Part shown: positions 1 through 5,427 of the stretch, one piece after another
Layout of the letters: the number at the start of each line of letters is the position of its first letter
How positions within the stretch are numbered: the first letter of the stretch is position 1
NCBI GenBank assembly: GCA_041743425.1
Contig: JBGTMS010000084.1
Coordinates: forward strand, 1 to 14,920
Direction of reading: 5' to 3'
Source of the DNA: JTS-RE37 sp041743425
GTDB taxonomy: Bacteria > Bacteroidota > Bacteroidia > Flavobacteriales > Flavobacteriaceae
DNA: 14,920 nt
Position numbers and translations under genes: made by a program
The notes under the pieces: generated by a model
Database searches by the model: none
The model's input: the letters and a program-made list of their open reading frames with translations, nothing else
Told to the model about the DNA's origin: nothing

Positions 1-14
1 AACTGCGCATGGTT

Positions 15-70
15 CCTGTCGGGTTTTTGTAGTGTTCGGGAAGATAAACGTTTAGCAAAAATCCGACAGG
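15..70. repeat. Long inverted repeat, 15-base arms
   Basis: Arms at 15-29 (CCTGTCGGGTTTTTG) and 56-70 (CAAAAATCCGACAGG) are complementary over 15 bases with one G-T wobble. The loop of 26 bases contains the palindrome AAACGTTT (46-53). GC-rich bases lie at the outer end of the stem and an A/T run at the inner end. This is unlike a classic intrinsic terminator, where the U-run follows the stem. It could be terminal repeats of a very small element, two half-terminators facing each other, or an RNA hairpin. Confidence 0.6.
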
Positions 71-157
71 GCGCTTCCTACTTTTTTGTACATTAAGGTG
101 TCTATTGGGTATGTATTTTCAAGCTAGCGACGACTATAGGAACTTGAAATGAAAAAT

Positions 158-212
158 TAAAATGGAAGAGCAAGGGGACAACACGCTACCGCGTGTTGTG
201 ATTTCCATTTTA
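158..212. repeat. Two-part hairpin, 9-bp and 10-bp stems
   Basis: An inner stem pairs ACAACACGC (178-186) with GCGTGTTGT (191-199) around the tetraloop TACC. An outer stem pairs 158-167 (TAAAATGGAA) with 203-212 (TTCCATTTTA). The two stems are separated by an asymmetric internal loop of ten bases on the left and three on the right. Two independent perfect stems sharing one axis are unlikely by chance, so a structured RNA or a terminator is plausible. The U-run expected of an intrinsic terminator is short on both strands. Confidence 0.65.
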
Positions 213-259
213 CTCATATTCAGTATTTTACGAAGTTAATAAATATGGTTTTTAGGCAT

Positions 260-314
260 ATTTACTGTAAATGAGCTGGGAACGACCGTAAAATGGCAAC
301 TATTTACAGTAAAT
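260..314. repeat. Inverted pair of near-palindromic 13-mers
   Basis: ATTTACTGTAAAT (260-272) and ATTTACAGTAAAT (302-314) are exact reverse complements. Each is itself a palindrome of ATTTAC/GTAAAT around one central base. The centres are 42 bases apart, about four helical turns. Such a pair fits two binding sites for a dimeric regulator on the same face of the DNA, or the arms of a cruciform. No gene start lies close by on either strand inside the window. Confidence 0.55.
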
Positions 315-463
315 CAGAATATTATCTGAATATTTACCTCGCATCGTGGTTAGTTTTGGTAAGATTTGGGTTTGATTTGTGCCAGGCAATCCGAATTGAA
401 ACAAAATCTCTTGAATGGTCCCTAAAACAAACAAAATCCATTAAATTATGTTAAATTTTGAGG

Positions 464-485
464 TGTTTGCAAATTGTTTGCAAAT
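464..485. repeat. Perfect 11-base tandem duplication
   Basis: TGTTTGCAAAT occurs twice back to back (464-474 and 475-485). It lies about 50 bases beyond the 3' end of the minus-strand tRNA-Val gene. The unit contains the short palindrome TTTGCAAA. A slippage duplication is the simplest explanation, and a pair of protein-binding sites is another. Confidence 0.7.
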
Positions 486-536
486 GAAAAAGAGCCTCAG
501 AAGTAAAAAACTCCAGAGACCCTTTATCTATTGATG

Positions 537-611
537 TGGGCCCTACTGGGTTCGAACCAGTGACCCCCTGCTTGTAAGGCAGGTGCTCTGAACCAGCTGA
601 GCTAAGAGCCC
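537..611 (-). tRNA. tRNA-Val (anticodon UAC)
   Basis: The reverse complement folds into a full 75-base cloverleaf. The 7-bp acceptor stem pairs GGGCTCT (611-605) with AGGGCCC (544-538), with one U-G pair, and A537 is the discriminator. The D-arm begins GCTC. The anticodon arm is CCTGC-CTTACAA-GCAGG, giving anticodon UAC, which reads valine GUA and, with the usual wobble modification, other GUN codons. The T-arm is ACTGG-TTCGAAC-CCAGT. The CCA end is not encoded, so it must be added by tRNA nucleotidyltransferase. The gene stands alone, 177 bases downstream of folC on the same strand, with its own promoter-like sequence at 732-766. Confidence 0.97.
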
Positions 612-698
612 CACTATCTTGATAATCTTTTTCAATGCCGTCCTTTTCTCTATCCCAACAGTCGTTGTCCAATACAACAAAACATTTCAGGGCGGCGC

Positions 699-725
699 CC
701 TTCGAAGCTGCCCGGGCAGCGAAGG
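699..725 (-). other. Strong leader hairpin upstream of tRNA-Val
   Basis: The perfect 14-base palindrome GCTGCCCGGGCAGC (707-720) is flanked by CCTTC (699-703) and GAAGG (721-725). The flanks extend the stem across a 3-base bulge. Next to it is a second GC-rich inverted repeat, GGGC-GGC-GCCC (690-700). If transcription starts near 728, as the promoter box suggests, the stem-loop would be the first thing in the tRNA precursor. It could protect the 5' end or guide processing. No protein frame across it is credible. Confidence 0.55.
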
Positions 726-731
726 AGGGTG

Positions 732-766
732 CAAATATAATACAGTTTTTTATTACCCTGAACAAA
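732..766 (-). promoter_or_regulatory. Probable promoter of tRNA-Val
   Basis: Read on the minus strand, TATATTTG (739-732) matches the Bacteroidota -7 box TAnnTTTG exactly. A TTTG (766-763) lies 23 bases upstream as a possible -33 element, at the long end of the usual spacing. Transcription would start near 728 and give a leader of about 115 bases before the tRNA. The -33 part overlaps the inverted repeat that may end the folC transcript. Confidence 0.6.
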
Positions 767-772
767 AAACTG
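743..772 (-). terminator. Possible weak terminator after folC
   Basis: CAGTTTTTT (743-751) and AAAAAACTG (764-772) form a perfect 9-base inverted repeat with a 12-base loop. CCCTG/CAGGG (756-760 and 781-785) is a second, overlapping one. They start within 10-20 bases of the folC stop codon. The stem is AT-rich and no long U-run follows on the minus strand, so termination here would be weak. Some read-through into tRNA-Val is possible. Confidence 0.35.
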
Positions 773-788
773 AAAAATTGCAGGGCGT

Positions 789-2000
789 TTAAACTACTTC
801 CGCAACCGTAAAGGTGCTGCCCCCGACAAAGATAAGATCGTCCGGAGAGGATGCCGTAAGAGCCGCTGCAAGGGCCTCGCCTACGCTTGGAAAGGCTTGT
901 CCCTGCAACCCGTATTCCTCTGCCCGCTCACGCAATTGCAAAGCATCGAGTCCTCTGGGAATATCGGGCCGGCAGAAATAGTAATCCGCTCCTTTCGGGA
1001 ACAACGGCAGGATGGCCTCTAATTTCTTTTCTTTGACAAATCCCAGCACAAATCTGAGACGTTCAAATGGTTGCTGCAACAATTGATCTAAAACAAGGGA
1101 AAGACCTTCCCTGTTATGGGCCGTATCGCAAATCACTTTAGGAGAATCCTGCAATTGCTCCCATCTGCCGCGCAGACCTGTATTTTTAATCACGTTCTTA
1201 AGACCTTCCACAATATGGTCCTCGGAAATGATAAAGCCCGGCAAATGGCGAATCGCTGCCACCACCCCCTTCACATTCCGAAGCTGGTAGTTGCCCGGCA
1301 GGGAAGTAACATAGCCCGTCGGAATCTCCTGTTCGGCAAGATAAATCGAAGCCTTGTTTTTAGCTGCAATAGCAGTAAAAACTCCGACTATTTCCTCCTG
1401 ATACTCACTGATGATAACGGGCACGCCCGGCTTGATGATCCCGGCCTTCTCCGCAGCGATAATTTCCAGGGTATTTCCTAGAATATCTGTATGATCCATG
1501 CCAATGTTGGTGATAACCGAAAGCTCCGGGATGAGAATGTTGGTAGAATCCAACCGTCCCCCCAGCCCCACCTCCACAATGGCTATATCAACTTTTTGCA
1601 TAGCAAAGTAGCTGAACGCCATCCCCACGGTCATTTCAAAAAAGGACAACTTATGGGTCTCGAAAAACGCCTTATTATCTGAAATAAAATCGACTACGAA
1701 TTTTTCTGACACCACGGCGCCATTTCTCCTGATACGCTCCCTGAAATCCTTCAGGTGTGGTGAAGTATACAAACCCACATCATACCCTGCCTCCTGCAAA
1801 ATGGAGGCAAGCATATGGCTGGTAGAACCTTTCCCGTTCGTTCCGGCAACATGAATACTTTTAAATTTTAACTGGGGATTGCCCAGGTGGGCTGACAGGG
1901 CCAGAATATTGTCGAGTTTGGCAATCAGAGCGCTTTGACCGATGGCCTGGTACATCGGAAGTTGTGCAAACATCCATTCCAGCGTTTGCTTATAGGTCAT
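789..2000 (-). CDS. folC: Folylpolyglutamate synthase / dihydrofolate synthase
   Basis: This cytosolic ATP-dependent ligase adds glutamate to dihydropteroate and/or extends the glutamate tail of folates. It is a Mur-ligase relative. The 403-residue length is normal. Visible motifs are the ATP-binding loop GTNGKGST (53-60), TSPHL (79-83), IVEVGLGGRLDSTN (141-154), ITNIGMDHTDILG (163-175) with the following AEKAGI (183-188), and DTAHN (292-296) in the C-terminal domain. In many homologues that last motif is DGAHN. The C-terminus FVGGSTFTVAEVV is typical of FolC. The start codon lies only three bases after the tonB stop, so folC is the last gene of the minus-strand block and is probably translated from the same message. 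Whether it has both synthase activities cannot be read from the sequence. Most bacteria with a single folC use it for both. Confidence 0.96.
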   Translation of the reverse strand: MTYKQTLEWMFAQLPMYQAIGQSALIAKLDNILALSAHLGNPQLKFKSIHVAGTNGKGSTSHMLASILQEAGYDVGLYTSPHLKDFRERIRRNGAVVSEKFVVDFISDNKAFFETHKLSFFEMTVGMAFSYFAMQKVDIAIVEVGLGGRLDSTNILIPELSVITNIGMDHTDILGNTLEIIAAEKAGIIKPGVPVIISEYQEEIVGVFTAIAAKNKASIYLAEQEIPTGYVTSLPGNYQLRNVKGVVAAIRHLPGFIISEDHIVEGLKNVIKNTGLRGRWEQLQDSPKVICDTAHNREGLSLVLDQLLQQPFERLRFVLGFVKEKKLEAILPLFPKGADYYFCRPDIPRGLDALQLRERAEEYGLQGQAFPSVGEALAAALTASSPDDLIFVGGSTFTVAEVV

Positions 2001-2003
2001 GTA

Positions 2004-2903
2004 CTACTCGCCAAGTTTAAAGTTGACCACGACAAAACCTACCTGCTCGCTCGGAGCCTTACTGTCCAGGTTCCATTTGTGTAAAAATGCAGTCTTCTTA
2101 GCCGGATCAAGGAGGCAGGGATCATTATTTGTGGTTCCTTTTACGCCGGGTGTGGCACTCACAACTTTTCCATTCCGGTCCACAACGATCTTTACGACCA
2201 CCCGACCTTCCTGGTTACAATCCTGCTGTACTTTTCCCTGGCCCACCAGAGAACGACCGCTCAGACCATAACCCCCGGTTCCGCTTCCGGCTCCGGGACT
2301 GCCATAGTAACTGGTTGCATAAGGATCTCCTCCTTCATCTCCCTTGTCGCCCGCCTGAGCATCATCACCCTCGCTGCCTTTGTCCGTTCCGTCTGAAGTG
2401 TTGAGTCCGCCCATGAGTTCATCCAGTTCTTTCTTTTTGGCTTCCTGTACCTGTCGGGCCTTTTCTTCAGCTGCCTTTTTTTCGGCCGCCTCCCTTTCAG
2501 CTTTGACTTTCGCCATTCTCGCTGCTTCCTCTGCCTTCTGCTTTTCCGCCTTTTGCTGCCGGATCTTTACCGCTTCCGGATCTTCCCGGGTGAGCACTTC
2601 CTCAGCGGGTTTCTCATCTTCCACTTCCTCCGCCACTTCTTCCGGCGGTGCCGTGGCCTCTTCGGCCTCAACAGGCTCTTCGATCTCCTCTTCGGGTTCT
2701 GCCTGTTGCGATTTTACTTTTTCTTTTGGTTGTTCATTCCCCATCCCGAAATCCATGGTTCCAAAATTTACGGTAATGCCATTCTCTTCAGGAGGATCCA
2801 TATAGGTCAGGCCGATATAAAAAAGCAAAAGGAGTAGCACACTTAGCAGCACCGTGGTAAGTGTAAAGGATTTCTTCTTATGGCTCGTATCTAAAAACGC
2901 CAT
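2004..2903 (-). CDS. tonB: TonB-family energy transducer with TolA-like helical spacer
   Basis: This periplasm-spanning protein carries energy from ExbB-ExbD in the inner membrane to outer-membrane TonB-dependent transporters. Its 299 residues run in order. There is a short basic cytoplasmic end (HKKKS, 8-12) and one membrane anchor (about 13-34). A Glu/Pro-rich stretch follows (about 59-105), then a long Ala/Lys/Glu/Arg-rich helix or coiled coil (about 108-165). A Gly/Ser/Asp-rich linker (165-222) leads to a TonB-type C-terminal domain (about 228-299), with GRVVVKIVVDRNGKV and a final VGFVVVNFKL strand. The charged helical section recalls TolA more than classic proline-rich TonB. Two cysteines (C229, C263) in the C-terminal domain could form a disulfide. 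The start codon overlaps the exbD stop by one base (TAATG), so translation is likely coupled. It is a plausible TonB, though a TolA-like role cannot be excluded. Confidence 0.9.
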   Translation of the reverse strand: MAFLDTSHKKKSFTLTTVLLSVLLLLLFYIGLTYMDPPEENGITVNFGTMDFGMGNEQPKEKVKSQQAEPEEEIEEPVEAEEATAPPEEVAEEVEDEKPAEEVLTREDPEAVKIRQQKAEKQKAEEAARMAKVKAEREAAEKKAAEEKARQVQEAKKKELDELMGGLNTSDGTDKGSEGDDAQAGDKGDEGGDPYATSYYGSPGAGSGTGGYGLSGRSLVGQGKVQQDCNQEGRVVVKIVVDRNGKVVSATPGVKGTTNNDPCLLDPAKKTAFLHKWNLDSKAPSEQVGFVVVNFKLGE

Positions 2904-3289
2904 TAATTGGGTCGCACTGCGAGGATGACCTTGTAACTATTCCGATTGGCAATGTCCATGACGTGTACCGCCTCCTTGATGGCCACGTTTTCCTCTGCCC
3001 TCAGAATAATGGTGGGATTGTCCTTTCCTTCCAGTGCCTTTTTTAGTTCTATTTCTATGTATTCTCCATTGATTCGCTCGCTGTTCACGAAGTACTCCAG
3101 ATTTTTATTGATGGTCACTGCCACGTTCTGGGTATTGGTAGATTTTCCCTTTGCCCTGGGCAACAACAAGTCCAGCGCATTTGGGGAATTTGCGGTAAGC
3201 ATAAAGAAGATAAGCAACAAGAAAACAATGTCAGTCATAGACGACATGCTGAAATCCGGGCTCACCTTATTTCTTCCTTTCAGTTTCAT
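2903..3289 (-). CDS. exbD: Biopolymer transport protein ExbD
   Basis: ExbD is the small subunit of the inner-membrane motor (ExbB5-ExbD2) that uses the ion gradient to energise TonB. The protein has 128 residues, slightly short but normal for the family. It has a short basic cytoplasmic N-terminus and one membrane segment (about 18-33). The segment contains SMTDIVFLLLIFFMLT, whose Asp20 corresponds to the essential membrane aspartate (D25 in E. coli ExbD). The rest is a periplasmic domain ending VHVMDIANRNSYKVILAVRP. It lies between exbB (nine-base gap) and tonB (one-base overlap) in the usual exbB-exbD-tonB order. Only one exbD copy is present here, whereas many Bacteroidota loci carry two in tandem. 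Confidence 0.95.
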   Translation of the reverse strand: MKLKGRNKVSPDFSMSSMTDIVFLLLIFFMLTANSPNALDLLLPRAKGKSTNTQNVAVTINKNLEYFVNSERINGEYIEIELKKALEGKDNPTIILRAEENVAIKEAVHVMDIANRNSYKVILAVRPN

Positions 3290-3298
3290 CTGTGTGAT

Positions 3299-3991
3299 TT
3301 ATACGGGTTCGTTAAGCAGATCCAGGAATTCAACGGCGTGCGCTTCCATTTTATGGATCACTTTGTCCGTACGATTCACAATATGATTATAACCCATATA
3401 GGCAATAATTCCGACGACCAGTCCGGCCACGGTAGTGGTCATGGCGGTATAGATCCCGGAAGCCAAAGCCCCCATTTCTGCCTGCCCTCCGCTGCTGGCC
3501 ATCTGATGAAAGGCAAGAATCATTCCGATAACAGTACCCAGAAATCCTATCATTGGGGCGGCTCCGGCCACCGTGGCAAGAACACTTACATTTTTTTCAA
3601 GCTTGTATACTTCCAGTGTACCGGCGTTCTCTATGGCTGTATTAATATCATCCAGGGGCTTCCCGATCCGGGAAACACCTTTCCCTGTTAATCTGGCCAC
3701 AGGGGAATCCGTCTGAGCGCATAATAATTTAGCGGCTTCCAGCTTGCCATTCATAACATGATCGCGGATCTGATTCATAAAATTCTTATCGATCTGAGAG
3801 GCCGCTTTAATAGCAAGCAGTCTTTCAAAATAGATATACAGAGCAACCGCAAGCATGGCAAACAGCACTGAAATTATAATGATACTGCCGGCACCGCCGT
3901 TAAAAATCAAATCGATAACAGAAAGGGTTTTTTCTTCCGAGGCGATTTCGCCCATAGCAGCATCGTCGGCAAGGTCCTGAAACAAAATCAT
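3299..3991 (-). CDS. exbB: ExbB/TolQ/MotA-family ion channel subunit
   Basis: ExbB is the multi-helix scaffold of the ExbB-ExbD motor in the inner membrane. The 230-residue protein has three hydrophobic segments, at about 35-56, 135-161 and 178-203. A cytoplasmic region lies between the first and second. The family signature is clear: AAPMIGFLGTVIGMI (144-158) in the second segment and MTTTVAGLVVGI (184-195) in the third. The N-terminus before the first segment (1-34) is acidic and probably periplasmic. The start at 3991 is preceded by AAGAG at a suitable distance. A later Met13 would also keep all domains. The gene follows nhaD after 50 bases and precedes exbD by nine. TolQ is the alternative name, but the adjacent tonB favours ExbB. 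Confidence 0.94.
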   Translation of the reverse strand: MILFQDLADDAAMGEIASEEKTLSVIDLIFNGGAGSIIIISVLFAMLAVALYIYFERLLAIKAASQIDKNFMNQIRDHVMNGKLEAAKLLCAQTDSPVARLTGKGVSRIGKPLDDINTAIENAGTLEVYKLEKNVSVLATVAGAAPMIGFLGTVIGMILAFHQMASSGGQAEMGALASGIYTAMTTTVAGLVVGIIAYMGYNHIVNRTDKVIHKMEAHAVEFLDLLNEPV

Positions 3992-4041
3992 ATATGTTCT
4001 CTTATTAAAGTTGCCTTAATAACGGTATTTTATCGATTAAA

Positions 4042-5412
4042 TTATACGTTTAACACTAAATTTCGAATAAGTACAAAGCCGATGGCTCCCCCCATGAACC
4101 CTACAAATGCCAGCCATGCGATATTTTTAAAATACCAGAAAAAATCGATTTTCTCCATCCCCATGGCCACCACCCCTGCGGCCGAGCCAATGATCAGGAT
4201 ACTGCCTCCGGTACCTGCCGAGTATGCAATAAAATGCCATACCGGATCATCGATAGGTACAGAGAACATCCCCATACTGGCCGCCACAAGTGGTACGTTG
4301 TCAATGACCGCAGATCCCAGTCCGAGGATAAGCACCACCAGATCCGAGACATTTTCGCCGACGGATTCTGTTCCCAGCATCGGCATAGTTCGATCGAGCG
4401 ATTCCGCAAAATGAAACAGCATGCCTAAAGATTCCATCGCTGCCACCGCCAGAAGAATTCCAAGGAAGAAAAGGATACTTGGCAATTCGATTTTGGAAAG
4501 GGAATGATGCACCGGACTGTGATGCCCGACCGAATCACTCCCTTCCACATCTGTGGTATTGGACATGGAAAACTTGAATTTACTATAGATTTCTGCAAAC
4601 GTTGCGACTACCGCCAGAGACAACATCATCCCGACGTAAGGTGGCAAATGGGTAATGGTCTTAAAGAAAGGAACAAAAACTATGGCTCCCAGGCCGAGAT
4701 ACAACATTGCCGGACCGTATTTTGATTTTGGTGCTTCTTCATCTAACGCGTAGCCTTCTATTTTTCCGGCAAAGGATTTATAGCGGCTCGCTACCAAAAC
4801 AGGAAGTATAAAGCAAAGGATGGAAGGAATGAGTACATGTTCAATAAGTTGGAGAGCGCTGACTTTTTTGCCAATCCACAACATGGTGGTGGTAACATCC
4901 CCTATCGGAGACCAGGCACCGCCTGCGTTGGCAGCAATGATGATCATCCCCGCAAACCAAAGTCGTGTCTCTCGTTCCTTGATGACTTTTTGAAGGATGG
5001 TAACCAGAACGATCGTCGCCGTCAGGTTGTCAATGATAGCCGAGAGAATGAAAGCAAGAATGGAGAAGAGCCAGAGTAGCTTGCGTTTGCTTTTCGTTTT
5101 AATGAAGCCCTTGATGGTCGCAAAGCCGTCAAAATAATCAATGATTTCAACTATGGTCATCGCTCCAAGAAGAAACACAAGTATCTCCGCCGTCTTGCCG
5201 AGGTGATGTAAGAGAATGTCATCGAGCAGGGCAGGCTCAAGTTCCTTCAGGTCTGTGTTGACCTCAAATACCGGCATGTGTGCCATGGCAATAATCGCCC
5301 ACAAAATGGCCATCATAGCGAGGGCAGGGATTAGTTTGTCTACTTTAAGATTGTGCTCCAGGGTGATGGCAAGATACCCCACAACAAAAATGAGGATGAT
5401 AATGGTCTCCAT
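4042..5412 (-). CDS. nhaD: Na+/H+ antiporter NhaD
   Basis: This inner-membrane secondary transporter of the ion transporter superfamily exports Na+ (or Li+) in exchange for H+, for pH and salt tolerance. It has 456 residues and roughly a dozen hydrophobic segments. Family motifs include IDNLTAT (127-133), ANAGGAWSPIGDVTTTMLW (161-179), VIDNVPLVAA (369-378) and AYSAGTGGSILIIGSAAG (396-413). The paired 'IDN' motifs in the two halves are typical of this inverted-repeat fold. A hydrophilic loop (about 282-307) carries several histidines (HHSPVHHS, 297-304). The gene follows the amino-acid dehydrogenase after 15 bases and precedes exbB by 50, so it is probably co-transcribed with both. Na+ as the main substrate is inferred from the family. 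Confidence 0.94.
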   Translation of the reverse strand: METIIILIFVVGYLAITLEHNLKVDKLIPALAMMAILWAIIAMAHMPVFEVNTDLKELEPALLDDILLHHLGKTAEILVFLLGAMTIVEIIDYFDGFATIKGFIKTKSKRKLLWLFSILAFILSAIIDNLTATIVLVTILQKVIKERETRLWFAGMIIIAANAGGAWSPIGDVTTTMLWIGKKVSALQLIEHVLIPSILCFILPVLVASRYKSFAGKIEGYALDEEAPKSKYGPAMLYLGLGAIVFVPFFKTITHLPPYVGMMLSLAVVATFAEIYSKFKFSMSNTTDVEGSDSVGHHSPVHHSLSKIELPSILFFLGILLAVAAMESLGMLFHFAESLDRTMPMLGTESVGENVSDLVVLILGLGSAVIDNVPLVAASMGMFSVPIDDPVWHFIAYSAGTGGSILIIGSAAGVVAMGMEKIDFFWYFKNIAWLAFVGFMGGAIGFVLIRNLVLNV

Positions 5413-5427
5413 AATCGGGTCGATTTA

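Larger units (their letters stand above)
1..536. other. Gene-free, hairpin-rich intergenic region
   Basis: I see no protein gene on either strand. The open frames are short, start without a ribosome-binding site and look like no family I know. The stretch holds several strong inverted repeats (15-70, 117-149, 158-212, 260-314) and an 11-base tandem repeat (464-485). The stem at 117-149 has a 7-base arm (TTTCAAG/CTTGAAA) around a 19-base loop. The part next to the tRNA is AT-rich. The region lies downstream of the tRNA-Val gene on the minus strand. It may hold transcription terminators of genes on either side, a small structured RNA, or decayed repeat DNA. The sequence alone does not decide among these. 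I found no second copy of the tRNA 3' end here, which argues against a simple tRNA-borne integration site. Confidence 0.6.

Noticed and set aside
111..152. Short frame starting MYFQASDDYRNLK
   Set aside because: Only 13 codons, no ribosome-binding site, and it lies in the 117-149 stem-loop; not credible as a gene or as the tail of one.
1..536. tRNA-borne integration site or genomic island remnant
   Set aside because: I found no duplicate of the tRNA 3' end, no integrase or transposase fragment and no target-site duplication in this stretch.
451..765. 104-codon frame on the minus strand
   Set aside because: It runs straight through the tRNA-Val gene and its promoter and leader hairpin, and resembles no protein family.
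2380..2837. Serine-rich and phenylalanine-rich frames on the plus strand
   Set aside because: They are antisense shadows of the Glu/Lys/Ala-rich part of tonB; the odd composition comes from the reverse complement of that low-complexity region.
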